A stretch of 64,000 nt of DNA, taken from the NCBI GenBank assembly GCA_958296225.1, contig OY282456.1, positions 3,162,001 through 3,226,000 of the forward strand. The letters are read 5' to 3'. Under the pieces are notes generated by a model. That model was not told the origin of the DNA. It was given only the letters and a program-made list of their open reading frames with translations, and did no database searches. This document shows positions 51,428 through 61,600 of the stretch, one piece after another. This DNA is from an uncultured Dehalococcoidia bacterium. Lineage in GTDB: Bacteria > Chloroflexota > Dehalococcoidia > Lucifugimonadales > UBA3495. The translations under genes were made by a program, and so were the position numbers. How positions within the stretch are numbered: the stretch's first letter is position 1; every line of letters starts with the position of its first letter.

Positions 51428-52270
51428 TTAGCGCAACACGGCCTCTGCCATTTGTTCCAATTGTGTCGCCATTTCCGCTTCGGTATCGCAATGCTCCGGA
51501 CGCACCACAACCCGGTCGGCGCCGGCGTTGAGAAAGTCTTGCACCAGCTGCCCGTCGGGAGCCTGCCCGTACACCGATATGGTCAGCGACTTGGGGTCGC
51601 GCCCGCGCGCCTCTGCCAACTGGTCCAGGCGTTGGCGGCTGTCCTCTACCTCTGCCGGCGTAATGCGGTTGGGCAGCCAGCCGTCGCCCCAGGTTGCCAC
51701 CCGCTGCAAAACCCGCCGGGCCAGGCCGCCCAGAATCACCGGCGGGTGGGGCTGCTGCAAAGGCTTGGGGTTGGACTTCACCGGCGGAAAATCGTAGTAC
51801 GTCCCATGATACTCCGCTTCGTCCTTTGTCCACAGCTCTTTCATTACCGCTACGGCTTCCCGGGTCTGTGTCCAGCGGTGGTCGAAATCACCGCCGAAAA
51901 TCTCCGTTTCCTCCCGGTTCCAGCCGGCCCCGATGCCGAAGAGGAACCGCCCGCCGCTGATACGGTCCAGCGTCGCAATCTCTTTGGCCAGCAGCAGCGG
52001 GTTACGTTCCGGCACCAGCGTAATCCCGGTGCCCAGCTTGATGGTGGAAGTGGCCCCGGAAGCCCGCGCCAGGGCGATGTAAGGGTCGGCGAAGTGGGCA
52101 TACGTCCACGGGATTGCCCCACCGGATGGGAACTGACTTGCGCTCTGCACCGGCAGAATCGGATGCTCGGCATACCAGATTGATTCAAAGCCCAGGGATT
52201 CAGCCGTGCGCGCCACAAACGCCGGGTCGAGCGTATAAGCGGGCAGCGGAAGGGAAGTGCCAACAGACAT
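51428..52270 (-). CDS. LLM class F420-dependent oxidoreductase
   Basis: 280 residues from the ATG at 52270 (AAGGAG 7 nt upstream). A luciferase-like TIM barrel: SLGFESIWYAEHPILP, PYIALARASGATSTIKLGTGITLVPERNPLLLAKEIATLD, and GRFLFGIGAGWN with the cofactor-binding GIGAG. The family uses F420 or FMN to oxidise or reduce small molecules. It shares a direction with the MmgE/PrpD and large hydrolase genes. Confidence 0.93.
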   Translation of the reverse strand: MSVGTSLPLPAYTLDPAFVARTAESLGFESIWYAEHPILPVQSASQFPSGGAIPWTYAHFADPYIALARASGATSTIKLGTGITLVPERNPLLLAKEIATLDRISGGRFLFGIGAGWNREETEIFGGDFDHRWTQTREAVAVMKELWTKDEAEYHGTYYDFPPVKSNPKPLQQPHPPVILGGLARRVLQRVATWGDGWLPNRITPAEVEDSRQRLDQLAEARGRDPKSLTISVYGQAPDGQLVQDFLNAGADRVVVRPEHCDTEAEMATQLEQMAEAVLR

Positions 52271-52390
52271 AATTGAAGCTCCTTGCGGATTCGACGTTGA
52301 AGTTACGGAACGCAGTTCCGTCAATGCCGGGGCAACCGGGTAGGGGCAACCCCGGTGGCCGCCATCGTTCGCCGGGCGACTCGGTGGCGG

Positions 52391-54382
52391 TTAATCATCC
52401 GCCGCCACCGCTTCCCGCACGCCTACGATGGCGTCGTACACCTGGCCGCCCTGCTCGGTCACTACCGCCACGTCCTCAGCCAGCAGATAGCCGGCCGCAG
52501 CCAGGGCGTCGGCATACTCGCGCACCCGCGCCAGGTATTCGTCGCGGGAGGCGTAACGTTCCTCAATAGAGGGCCGCACATCCCCGGATGCCAGCCGCTC
52601 GGCCCGCGTTAGGGCGAAGGGAATGGCGCCGCCGACTACCGTGCCGCCCGGGGCCAGCGCCTGCCCGGCGCCGCCAATGTCCGCGTGGCGCACGTTCCAG
52701 CCGGTATAAGTCGCCAGCGGCACCGCGATGGCCGGCAGGCGCACCCCGCCGATTTCGTTGCCGTCGGCGTCCAGCGACGATACCAGCGACGGGTAAGCGG
52801 CGCCAACCGCCGGCGGTATCTGAGCCGGGGTCGCCCGGTCGGGGCCGAAATCCAGCCGGTGTATCGTTTTCTGATAATCGGGAAACTCCACGCCCGGCAA
52901 AGCCCGGAACCAGTTGGCTACGTCGTGAACGTAAATGATGGTTCGTTCCGCATGATTGGGATACCGATTTGGCGGCGGCTCCGCATCATGGGTAACCCAG
53001 CGGTCAAGGTGGTACAGCGCGGCCCGCATCAAGGGGCGGTAGTCAACGTAGTTCAGGGCCTGCGTTCCCCGCGCGCCCGTATCCGGGTTCGTATCCGAAA
53101 GCGGCAGGTTCGCCGGCCCGTGCTGGGTTCCGCAGAACAGCCACGAGCGCACGTTGCCGGGCAGGGCGACATCCGCGAGGCCGTCCGGCGTCAGGTGGGC
53201 CAGCGCGCCATGCCCGCCCCAATACTCCGAGGACGTATTGGTGTAGATGACCTTGGGCGCAACCTCGCGCCGTATCACCGCGGCCAGTATCCCGTCCTCG
53301 CCGTCCGGCGCCAGGTCCAGGAAGGGCGGCAGGTTGTTGACGCTCCGGTTGGACAGACTGGACGGCTGGCCGAAGCGCACGTTGAACTCGCCCATTTTCC
53401 CGCCGGCCACGTTGGGCAACATTCCCTCAAAGACGATGCGCCCCGATTCGTCCCGGTTCAGTCCCAGATGCAGCATTTGCCGCAGGAAGCGCCCGCTCTG
53501 GCTGCGCCCGTAGGCGTAAGCCCGCCCCAGCGCGCCGGCCAGGGGATTGGCGGCGCCGGCGGCGTCGGCATCCGCATAGCGCAGCCAGGCCGCAATATCG
53601 CGGGTTGCCAGCAGCCCCAGCCCGACTACGGGGGCGTGCGAGGTTTCATACAGAACCCGGTACACCTTGCCGGCCTCAAACCCGCCCTCCAGCGTGATGT
53701 GCGCCGCATCGGGCACCCGGCGCCCGTCCACCAGCCGGGCAAAGGCCCACTGCTCCCGGGGAATCACTGCCTCCGGCCCATCCTCATACTCCTGCACCGT
53801 CAGCACCGAATCCCAGCTCTCCAGGTGGTTGGCCGGGTAGGGTTGGTGTTCCCGGTCGGACAGAGACTGCGTATCCGTGGCCGCCATCGGCTGGAAAGAA
53901 ATCACAATCGGCCCCGAAACCGGAGAGCCGTCAGGATTCCGGGCGTGGGGCACACGGCACCGGAACAAGCCCGGCCCGTCGGGGACATCGTGCTGCCAAC
54001 CGCACCAAACCAGAGTGTAGCCGTGGCGCATCAGGAACCCGTTGCCGGGATGAGGGTCGGCGTCCGGCGGGCCGTCGGGGGCGCTGTTGAGATTTTTGAG
54101 CGCCAGTTCTTTGCCCCGGTTCAGCACGTCCAGCAGCAACCGCCCGTTCCCGTGGTCGTTATCCACCGGCTTGATGATGCGAAAGTCGGCGGAAAACTCC
54201 ACCAGCTCGTCACCGTTGCGCGGGGCCAGCCCAATATCGGCGATGACGGCATTATCGTCGTGGGCCGGGTCAACGGTGAAATGCGCCACTCCGTCCAGCT
54301 GCTCATAGCGGCCGACATCGCCAAAGGTCTGTCCGCCGGCAAAAGGCCGCCGCGTGGCAATCTCCAATCTGGTCAGCCCCAT
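52391..54382 (-). CDS. large alpha/beta hydrolase-domain protein (Abhydrolase_10-like)
   Basis: 663 residues. The N-terminal part (RRPFAGGQTFGDVGRYEQLDG) and the central LRHGY-like segment GFLMRHGYTLVWCGWQHDV mark the family that was annotated as alpha/beta hydrolase domain of unknown function. The nucleophile elbow is GRSQSGRF, with GMLPNVAGGK after it. There is no signal peptide. Some relatives act on esters or lactones; the substrate here is unknown. Confidence 0.75.
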   Translation of the reverse strand: MGLTRLEIATRRPFAGGQTFGDVGRYEQLDGVAHFTVDPAHDDNAVIADIGLAPRNGDELVEFSADFRIIKPVDNDHGNGRLLLDVLNRGKELALKNLNSAPDGPPDADPHPGNGFLMRHGYTLVWCGWQHDVPDGPGLFRCRVPHARNPDGSPVSGPIVISFQPMAATDTQSLSDREHQPYPANHLESWDSVLTVQEYEDGPEAVIPREQWAFARLVDGRRVPDAAHITLEGGFEAGKVYRVLYETSHAPVVGLGLLATRDIAAWLRYADADAAGAANPLAGALGRAYAYGRSQSGRFLRQMLHLGLNRDESGRIVFEGMLPNVAGGKMGEFNVRFGQPSSLSNRSVNNLPPFLDLAPDGEDGILAAVIRREVAPKVIYTNTSSEYWGGHGALAHLTPDGLADVALPGNVRSWLFCGTQHGPANLPLSDTNPDTGARGTQALNYVDYRPLMRAALYHLDRWVTHDAEPPPNRYPNHAERTIIYVHDVANWFRALPGVEFPDYQKTIHRLDFGPDRATPAQIPPAVGAAYPSLVSSLDADGNEIGGVRLPAIAVPLATYTGWNVRHADIGGAGQALAPGGTVVGGAIPFALTRAERLASGDVRPSIEERYASRDEYLARVREYADALAAAGYLLAEDVAVVTEQGGQVYDAIVGVREAVAADD

Positions 54383-54456
54383 GTCAGTTCACCTCGTTAG
54401 CTAGCGTGGTTAGCTAGCGTGCTTTACCGTCATTCCGGCGGATGTAAAAAGCCGCC

Positions 54457-57400
54457 TCACAGGATTTCGCCCGCGTCCACGTCCAGGTCTGCCGGCGCTT
54501 CGGCCCCGGTGTTGTCCCGCCACCACTGTTGAAACTCCGCAACCCCCATCTTATCCCGCAAGCGGGCCAGGTGGGCTTGCACCTGCGCCAGCATCGGCAG
54601 CTGATAATCCCCCACCAGCTGATACGTTCGGGCCACCCATTCCAGGGCGTCCGGCAGGTTCCCCCGTTCCTCTTCCACCAACCCCAGCTGCCCGTAAGTG
54701 CGCGCCGCCCGCAGCACGTCGCGGACGCCTTCGAAGGCGATTCGCGCCTGGTCATACCAGTGATATGCCTGGTCCCAATCGCCCTGCTCGTGATAGACCA
54801 CTCCCAGCTGCCGGGCCTCTACGCCCACGCCGCGGGTGTCGCCCATGCGCTCCCGGTATTCCAGGGCGATGCGCAGCCACTCATCCGCCTCATCCGGTAT
54901 GCCCCGCGCCTGCGCCAGCGTGCCCAGGTGGTGGAACTCCACAATCATCTGCTCGGTCATTCCCAGCCGGTCGCACAGGCCCAACGCCTGTTGATACCAG
55001 GTTTGCGCCTCTTCAAACAGGTATTCCGAGTGGTCCACCGTCCCCAGAGAATGGAAGATGTGAACCGCCGTCTCCTCGTCCCGGTTCTCCTCCACCAGCT
55101 CGCGCGCCCGGTGATACCAACTCCGCGCCTCGTCGTACTCAAACCGCAGGTGGCACGCCGAGCCCAACGCCCGGAAATCGTTGACCATCTCTTCGTAATC
55201 CGGCAGCCGCTGGTGGATGTCCAGCGCCCGCGCGTACCACTCTTTGGCCGCCCCGTACTGGCGCTGCTGATGCCGCACCTGCCCGATGGCAAAGCAGGCG
55301 TCGGCGATGGATTCCTGGTCTTCCCCGCCGTCAATGATTTCGAGGCCCCGCTCTAACCACTCCGACGCCTGTTCGTACTGCCGGCGCCGGGTGGCAATCA
55401 GGCCGTTCTGATGGTACACCGCCGCCGTCCGGGGGTCAGTCTCCCCGTCGGGCTGTTCCAGCAGGTAGGCCAGCAGTTGTTGGTTAAACCCTTCGGCGCG
55501 TTCCAGCTCCATCAGCTCCACCGATTCCATGGCATCGGTGCCCAGCAGATATTGCCAGAAGTCAATCGCGCCGTTCCCCTGCGCTTGCGCGGCGGTGTGT
55601 CCAATGGTATCCAGCAGCTGCCCCCGCAGGCGGCGCAGTTCCGGGAACCGCTTCTGCATCCGGTACACCTGGGCCAGGGGCTGAATCAGCAGTTGCGCGT
55701 TATCCCACTGGCGATATTCCAGCGCCAGCCCCAGGGCCTGCGTCAGGTTGCCTTCCTCGGCCAGCACCGCCGTAACTCCGGTGTCCTGGTTTTCGTAGAG
55801 GCTTTCCATAAAGTAGTCGGCGGTGTCGGCATAAACCCGCACGAACTCCAATTCCAGTTGCCGTATCCCGTCCCCCGACACCTGCCGCCCCAGCTTGCGC
55901 CCCAGGAACCAGGGCATTGCCGGATTAATCTGATAGACGCTGGGGGAAACCGGCTCCAGGAAGCCGGCGGCCTGGGCCGAGCGCAACAGGGTGCGACAGG
56001 ATGCGTAAGACCGCCCTGACGACTGCAACCCGCCCTCCGGCGACAGCAGCGACCGGGAGGCTCCGGCCGTCAAATCGTCGCCCAGCACCTGCCCATAGAC
56101 GCGCTCTTCGGTGATGTGGGACAGCACGTCCAGCATTACCCGCCGCTGGAACAGCGCCAGGAAGGGCAGATGCGTCCGGTTCCGGTGGGACATCCGGGAG
56201 AACGAATACTCCATCGCCGCCGTCAAGACCGGGCTCCGTCCGGCCTCGCCGCCCTCAGGTTGCTCGGCTAGCAGCCGCCCGATTTCACCGGCTATCACCG
56301 ACGCCGGCACGTCTTTCACCGGCGGAATGGCCAGCCGCATCGCCAGCGGATGCCCGCCCAGCAGCTCCAGCAGTTCCCCAAAATCAGCCCCGGCCCGCGA
56401 CGCCGGCACCGCTGCCCGATCCATTACCACCGCGGCCAGCGCCGCCCGGTCGGATTGCGTCAGCCCGTCCAGCGTAACCGATGCGTGGGGCGTCGTAACC
56501 CAGGCTTCGGCGGCCCGCCGGCTCAACAACAGCGCGCCGGTGCCTACCGGCCCGGTGGTGGCCGCGCCGAGAAATTGCGCCAGATTCGGCAGCTCGGCTT
56601 CGTCCAGCAAACCCGGAGCGCCATCGGGAAAGCCGGCCACGTTCTCCAGATTGTCCCAAACCAGCAGCGAGGGGTTCTCCTGCAAGTAAGTCGTAACCCA
56701 GCGCCGCTGCTGTTCCGCCGGCAAATCGGCAAAATCCAGCCCGGCTACTGCGGTGCCAATTTCATGCACCACCCGCTCGAGTCCGGCCGGCTGGGACGCC
56801 TCAAACGCCGTATAGAACACGCCGCCCGGGTACACCGCCCGCGCCGGCTTCAAGAACCAGCGGCACAGCCCCAAAGCCAGTTCCGTCTTGCCCACTCCGG
56901 TATCACCCGAAAGCAGCGCCACCGAATGGGATTGCAGCACCCGTTCCAGCTGCCGCAACTCCCCTTGCCGGCCAATCAGCCCGTACTCACCCGGAGCGGG
57001 AATCTGCAAGTCTTCCGCCGGCGCTTCCTCAGGGTGAATCACCGGCGGCGCCAGCGGGTCCGGCTGATGCTGGGCAATGGCCGGCGGCAGGTAGCGTCCC
57101 GACTGGTAAACCGCCGGCAGCTGCCAGTCCCAGAACACCCGCTTTCCGTGAACGCTGACCCGCTCGGGCGAGTCCATCAGTTCACGGCGCACCGATGCCA
57201 CCGACGACCCTACGCTGTTCCCCTGGGCCAGGCGCGTATAGAAGGCCCGTATCGCCCCTTCCGCCGCGTCGGGATGCAGCGGGGCCGGCAGCGCCGCAAC
57301 CTGGGCCACCCCGGCGTCGGCCACCGCCATTGCCGCCGCCGCCCATAATGCCGATGCCGCGTCCGCGCCCGGCGCCCCGGCCGACAGCAGCGCCACCTTC

Positions 57401-58212
57401 ACCCCGCCGGCTGCCAGCGTCTCCCCCAAAACCGCCGCCGGAACCGCATCGGGAGTTCCGTCAGCCTCTTCCAGCAGAATGGCCCCGCCGGCGTCCAAAG
57501 TAACGCCGTCAATGTGGGCAATGTGGTAGTGGTTCGGATTGCGCTCCAGCAGCGCGCGCAGCGCGGCCAACGTAGCGGGACGCGGGTGGTCCAGAGATGC
57601 CTCCAGGTTCAGCCCTTCCAGCGCCGCCACCGTTGCCGCGGCCACGCTCCCCCCGGCGGCCGCTGAATCCGCCAGCAGCGCGCCTTGCGACGGAGGCGGC
57701 CCGGCCAGCGGCGCCGGCGAGAGCATAAGCACGTGCAGGGCTGCGTCCTCCCGTTCCCCGTTATCGCCCGCCGGTATGGTCGCTGCCGACTGCCGCAAAA
57801 CCCCCGGCAGCCCGTTGATGAAGTAGCCCAGATTCGGTTCGTTCATCAACTCCCAGGGCAGCGACTGGAACTCCGGTCGTGGGGAAACAATCGTCAACTC
57901 GGCCCGCTCTTCCCGCCCCATCACCTCGTCCAGCAGCGCGCGCCCGGCGCTCCCGGAGGCAAAGGCTACCTCAAACAGCAGCCGCCCCAGATTCCGCATT
58001 GCTTCTTCAACGGCCTCAACCCGGGCCAGCGCCCCAATCGCAGGGCGCTGGTACTCCGTATGATACCGGTCCAGCGTCGCTCTTTCGTCCTCCGAGAGCG
58101 CCAGCGCAAAGGACACCGGCGGCGCTTCCCGCCGCGTCCCCGTGGCTTCCGTCAGGCAAACCTGTAGCTGCCCCACTGCGGGCAGGTCGTGAATTTCCAA
58201 GCTAGCGGCCAT
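54457..58212 (-). CDS. CHAT-like/STAND (NB-ARC) NTPase with C-terminal TPRs
   Basis: 1251 residues. About 85-345 resemble a CHAT caspase-like domain (FQSLPWELMNEPN, YHIAHIDGV, VALLSAGAPGADA, AFYTRLAQGNSVGSSVASVRREL). The catalytic His of the usual H-x-D-G-H-G is Val237 and the Cys of L-N-A-C is Gly279, so it is a pseudo-protease. Residues 411-660 are a STAND/NB-ARC NTPase: LIGRQGEL, Walker A GDTGVGKT (436-443), Walker B LLVWDN (516-521), LLLSRR and GGHPLAMRL. From about 960 to 1220 come six or more TPR units. It suits a ligand-sensing STAND protein in signalling or defence. Confidence 0.85.
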   Translation of the reverse strand: MAASLEIHDLPAVGQLQVCLTEATGTRREAPPVSFALALSEDERATLDRYHTEYQRPAIGALARVEAVEEAMRNLGRLLFEVAFASGSAGRALLDEVMGREERAELTIVSPRPEFQSLPWELMNEPNLGYFINGLPGVLRQSAATIPAGDNGEREDAALHVLMLSPAPLAGPPPSQGALLADSAAAGGSVAAATVAALEGLNLEASLDHPRPATLAALRALLERNPNHYHIAHIDGVTLDAGGAILLEEADGTPDAVPAAVLGETLAAGGVKVALLSAGAPGADAASALWAAAAMAVADAGVAQVAALPAPLHPDAAEGAIRAFYTRLAQGNSVGSSVASVRRELMDSPERVSVHGKRVFWDWQLPAVYQSGRYLPPAIAQHQPDPLAPPVIHPEEAPAEDLQIPAPGEYGLIGRQGELRQLERVLQSHSVALLSGDTGVGKTELALGLCRWFLKPARAVYPGGVFYTAFEASQPAGLERVVHEIGTAVAGLDFADLPAEQQRRWVTTYLQENPSLLVWDNLENVAGFPDGAPGLLDEAELPNLAQFLGAATTGPVGTGALLLSRRAAEAWVTTPHASVTLDGLTQSDRAALAAVVMDRAAVPASRAGADFGELLELLGGHPLAMRLAIPPVKDVPASVIAGEIGRLLAEQPEGGEAGRSPVLTAAMEYSFSRMSHRNRTHLPFLALFQRRVMLDVLSHITEERVYGQVLGDDLTAGASRSLLSPEGGLQSSGRSYASCRTLLRSAQAAGFLEPVSPSVYQINPAMPWFLGRKLGRQVSGDGIRQLELEFVRVYADTADYFMESLYENQDTGVTAVLAEEGNLTQALGLALEYRQWDNAQLLIQPLAQVYRMQKRFPELRRLRGQLLDTIGHTAAQAQGNGAIDFWQYLLGTDAMESVELMELERAEGFNQQLLAYLLEQPDGETDPRTAAVYHQNGLIATRRRQYEQASEWLERGLEIIDGGEDQESIADACFAIGQVRHQQRQYGAAKEWYARALDIHQRLPDYEEMVNDFRALGSACHLRFEYDEARSWYHRARELVEENRDEETAVHIFHSLGTVDHSEYLFEEAQTWYQQALGLCDRLGMTEQMIVEFHHLGTLAQARGIPDEADEWLRIALEYRERMGDTRGVGVEARQLGVVYHEQGDWDQAYHWYDQARIAFEGVRDVLRAARTYGQLGLVEEERGNLPDALEWVARTYQLVGDYQLPMLAQVQAHLARLRDKMGVAEFQQWWRDNTGAEAPADLDVDAGEIL

Positions 58213-58269
58213 GGCTGCAGTTGCTCCTCTCAGTAATGCCAGGGTGCGGCGAACGGTTTGCGGTTGGCG

Positions 58270-58297
58270 AATGTACGGGCCATGATAGAGTTATCAA
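58270..58297 (-). promoter_or_regulatory. sigma-70 promoter for the STAND gene
   Basis: TTGATA (58292-58297), a 16-bp spacer and TACATT (58270-58275) on the minus strand, ending 57 nt before the CDS start at 58212. The whole gap 58213-58639 is AT-richer than its neighbours and contains no convincing gene. Confidence 0.45.
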
Positions 58298-58509
58298 TTT
58301 ACATAACTATCGAGCGGGTATTACAGTCGCCATTGCGCCGTTCACGGCCATCATTTCGGATTTTCCCAACTGCCATTATGGTGAAAGTCAGAAGCCGGCA
58401 AGCCCCTACAGATACCACAACGTCGGTTTAATCCAGTCGCGATGTATCGTAAATATCCCACAATGACCGTCCGAATACGCATAAATTGGAAATCCAACCA
58501 TCCGCCGTA

Positions 58510-58538
58510 TTGTCAGATTAGGCAGACTGGATTACAAT
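58510..58538 (+). promoter_or_regulatory. sigma-70 promoter for the CitE-like operon
   Basis: TTGTCA (58510-58515), a 17-bp spacer and TACAAT (58533-58538), about 100 nt before the first CitE-like start. It is divergent from the STAND promoter. Confidence 0.55.
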
Positions 58539-58639
58539 TGCGCCAATCACAAGCCATTCAACCGCCCAATCTTCCAGCCTGCGCCGCATTATACAACATA
58601 ACGCCCCAGATTGTAGCGGTGAAGCGCGGTACACAGCCT

Positions 58640-59581
58640 ATGACTGCATTCAACGAAATCCGACGTTCCTGGCTGCTGGCGCCAATGTCGCAACCGGAAC
58701 GTATCATTGCGGCTCCCGACTCCGGCGCCGACGCAATTGTGCTTGACCTGGCCGAGTTTGTGCCGGAGCGGCAGAAACCCGAAGCCCGGAAAGCGGTACG
58801 CGATGCCCTGGAGCCGGCCAAGCGCGGCGGCGCGGAAGTATTCGTCCAGATTGACCCGGAACTGATGCTGGCCGACTTGCGCGCCGCAATCTGGCCGGGC
58901 ATTGACGGCATAGTAATCAGTCGCGCGGAAACCGCCGCGCAAATCACGTGGGCAGACTCCGTTATTTCCGAACTGGAAAGCCAGCGCGGTATGCTGCCCG
59001 GCAGCGTGGCGATGGTGGCCGCCCTGGAAACCGCCCTCGGCAATCACAACGGCTTTGAGATTGCCACCGCCAGCCGGCGTATGTGGGGCCTCACCCTGGG
59101 CCGCGCCGACCTGGTGATGGACTTGCGGCCGGAACCCTCCGGCGAAATCCACCTTATGCCGTACCTGATGCAGCGCTTGATAACCCTGGCGTCAGCCACC
59201 GGCAAAGTTCCCCTCGGCGCCTGGTGGCGCGCGCCCGACCGCGGCCTGCTGGCAACGCCGGCCAACACCCGGAAGGCTGCCCAACGCGGCCGGGCCATCG
59301 GTTTCAAAGGCTCATTCTGTGTGCTGGATAACCAGGTCAAGCCTCTCAACGACGGCTTTACCCCCACGGCCGCCGAAATTGCGGCGGCCCAAACCCGGCG
59401 CCAGCAATACGACGCGGCTATCCAATCGGGCACGGTCACCGTAGTCACTATTGATGACCGGACACTGACCCCCGACCTGGCCCGCCAGGCGGCCAACCTG
59501 CTGAAGCTGGCTGAAGCCTGCGCCACCCGCGAACGGTTCAAGGCCGCCGCCGTTGCCGGCCGGCCCATCCCCGCGCCCTAG
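58640..59581 (+). CDS. HpcH/HpaI/CitE aldolase-lyase family protein, paralog 1
   Basis: 313 residues from the ATG at 58640. TIM-barrel CitE-like layout: RSWLLAPMSQPERI, GADAIVLDLAEFVP, and KGSFCVLDNQVKPLNDGFTP. The usual D-L-E-D-x-V, whose acids help bind Mg, reads D-L-A-E-F-V, so the metal site is altered. It belongs to a run of three adjacent paralogs. The family cleaves citryl-CoA, malyl-CoA or hydroxy-oxoacids. Confidence 0.85.
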   Translation: MTAFNEIRRSWLLAPMSQPERIIAAPDSGADAIVLDLAEFVPERQKPEARKAVRDALEPAKRGGAEVFVQIDPELMLADLRAAIWPGIDGIVISRAETAAQITWADSVISELESQRGMLPGSVAMVAALETALGNHNGFEIATASRRMWGLTLGRADLVMDLRPEPSGEIHLMPYLMQRLITLASATGKVPLGAWWRAPDRGLLATPANTRKAAQRGRAIGFKGSFCVLDNQVKPLNDGFTPTAAEIAAAQTRRQQYDAAIQSGTVTVVTIDDRTLTPDLARQAANLLKLAEACATRERFKAAAVAGRPIPAP

Positions 59582-59592
59582 GAGGCTGCCCG

Positions 59593-60618
59593 ATGGTCGC
59601 TCACACTCGCCGCTTGAAACGCTCCGGCCTGACTATGCCCATCGTTACCGAGCGTTTCATCAACAACGCCTGGCATCGCGGTTGCGATTTCATCAATATG
59701 GACCTGGAAGATTCGGTGCCGCCCCACCTCAAGGGTGTCGCCCGGAACCTGGTGCAGCAGAGCATCCCGGTAGTCAACAAGGGCGGCGCGGATGCCGTTT
59801 GCCGCATCAACCATGACCTGATGGAAGCCGACCTCAACGCCGTGGTCTGGCCGGGCTTGATGCAGGTCAACTACCCCAAAACCGAATACGGCCATGAAAT
59901 CGCCCTCATGGACGAAATCATCACCCGCCTGGAAGCGGAGCGCGGCATCCGCCCCGGCACCATTGAAATCGGCGCCAACATTGAAACCGCCGTTGGCGTG
60001 GCCAATGCCTACGAAATTGCTGCGGCCAGTCCCCGCGTCCGCGATTTTGGCGGTGCATCCGGCTACGATATGTCGCGGGATTTGGGCGTGGAGATGTTCG
60101 TGGGCTTTGACCAGTTCGTGTACGGCAAGGGAGAGGTTGAGCTGGCCGCCCGCGCCCTGGGCCTGGAACCCCGCGCGGCTCCGTTCACGGCCAACATTAC
60201 CGGCAGCGTCAGCGACCCTGACCGCGCTTTCGCCGAAGCCGACGCCGCCCGCCGGTGCGGGTTCCGCATCGGCGGCGGCCTGCATCCCAACGTGGTCGAG
60301 CCTCAGAACCGGGGCTTTACGCCCACGGATGCGGAACTGGAGGATGCCCGGTGGGTGTTGCAGGAATACGAGCAGCTGGCTCATTCGTCCGCAACCTGGC
60401 GGCAGGTTGACACCGGCGACCTCCCGCCGGGCGCGGGGCCGTCGCCATTGCCGACCGGCGCGGACGATGCCAACCGCTACCGCGTCATTGACCGCTACGA
60501 GGCGGCGCGGGCTGAGGAACTGTTGCAGTGGGCGCGCCGGTGTCAGGAGCGCGACCGCGAAAAAAGCGCCGCCATCGCCCGCGTGCGCGCCGCCGAAGCC
60601 GCCGCCAGCCAATCTTGA
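59593..60618 (+). CDS. HpcH/HpaI/CitE aldolase-lyase family protein, paralog 2
   Basis: 341 residues, with GGAGG overlapping the preceding stop. INMDLEDSVPPHLKGVARNL carries the intact acidic metal motif, GTIEIGANIETAVGV the second metal-binding Glu, and RDFGGASGYDMSRDLGV the substrate loop. The C-terminal 50 residues are charged and helical. It appears the most complete of the three copies. Confidence 0.87.
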   Translation: MVAHTRRLKRSGLTMPIVTERFINNAWHRGCDFINMDLEDSVPPHLKGVARNLVQQSIPVVNKGGADAVCRINHDLMEADLNAVVWPGLMQVNYPKTEYGHEIALMDEIITRLEAERGIRPGTIEIGANIETAVGVANAYEIAAASPRVRDFGGASGYDMSRDLGVEMFVGFDQFVYGKGEVELAARALGLEPRAAPFTANITGSVSDPDRAFAEADAARRCGFRIGGGLHPNVVEPQNRGFTPTDAELEDARWVLQEYEQLAHSSATWRQVDTGDLPPGAGPSPLPTGADDANRYRVIDRYEAARAEELLQWARRCQERDREKSAAIARVRAAEAAASQS

Positions 60619-60634
60619 ACCGGAGCTAACCGAT

Positions 60635-61600
60635 ATGTCCATCCTGGTACGACGCTCCAATCTGATGATACCGGCCGCCCAGCTGCGGATGATTCGCCGC
60701 GGCTGGATGCACAACGCCGACGCCATTACCATTGACCTGCAAGACAGTGTGCCGGCCGCGGAACTCGGCACGGCCCGCAAGAGCCTGCCGGCTGCCATTG
60801 CCCAGGCTGGCAAGGGCGGCGCCGAGGTTTTCGTCCGGGTCAACGCGCAGTCAGTGTACGCCGACAGCGCGGCGGCGGTTTGCCCCAATCTGGCCGGCAT
60901 CCTTTTGCCCGGGCCGGAGTCCGCCGACGCCATCAAGGCCGCCGACGCTGTGCTTGCGGAGCTGGAACGCAGCCACGGCATCGCGGCGGGAACGCTGGAG
61001 CTGGGGCCGATTATTGAGACGGCGGCGGGCGTCTGGCACATCCGCGAAATCATCACCGCATCGCCGCGCATCAAGCAGGCCGGCATTGACGAGGCCGCCC
61101 TGGCCGCCGCCCTGGGCATCACCCAGAGCGCCGATTATGACCCCCTGGTGTACGCCCGGGGCCGTCTCTGCATTGAGGCCACCGCCGCCGGCGTCCAGCC
61201 CGTAGCCGTAACCGACCCCATGGGCCTGGGAACCGATAATCTGTCCGGCGACGACTTGGCGCAGATTGCCACCAAGGCCCGCAATCTGGGTTTCAAGGGT
61301 ATGTTCACCGGCCATCCCCGTTGGATAGAGGCCATCAACCGGGCCTACACCCCCACTGAGTCCCTGGTTGACTACTACACCCAGGTTCGCGAGGTTTTCG
61401 CCCAGGCCCTGGCCGCCGGCACCGCGGCGGCGCCCTTCGCCGGCCGGATGATTGACGTTCCCGTGGACGAATGGGCCAAAGACGTCCTGGCGATGAGCCG
61501 GGCCTGCGCGGACCGCGACGCCGCAAAAGCCGCCGCCCTGACAACGGCGCGACTGTGGGAAAATGCGGCCGTCAATATGGATATTCGGAGACAATTGTGA
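60635..61600 (+). CDS. HpcH/HpaI/CitE aldolase-lyase family protein, paralog 3
   Basis: 321 residues from the ATG at 60635 (GGAG upstream). NADAITIDLQDSVPAAELGTARKSL has Gln for Glu in the D-L-E-D-S-V motif; GTLELGPIIETAAGV provides the second metal Glu, and GFKGMFTGHPRWIEAINRAYTPTE the C-terminal CitE motif. It overlaps the next gene's GTG by 4 nt, so the four genes 58640-62013 form one operon. Confidence 0.87.
   Translation: MSILVRRSNLMIPAAQLRMIRRGWMHNADAITIDLQDSVPAAELGTARKSLPAAIAQAGKGGAEVFVRVNAQSVYADSAAAVCPNLAGILLPGPESADAIKAADAVLAELERSHGIAAGTLELGPIIETAAGVWHIREIITASPRIKQAGIDEAALAAALGITQSADYDPLVYARGRLCIEATAAGVQPVAVTDPMGLGTDNLSGDDLAQIATKARNLGFKGMFTGHPRWIEAINRAYTPTESLVDYYTQVREVFAQALAAGTAAAPFAGRMIDVPVDEWAKDVLAMSRACADRDAAKAAALTTARLWENAAVNMDIRRQL

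Noticed and set aside
52685..54400. 571-residue plus-strand frame opposite the large hydrolase
   Set aside because: Antisense shadow without motifs; the minus-strand protein has a nucleophile elbow and family segments.
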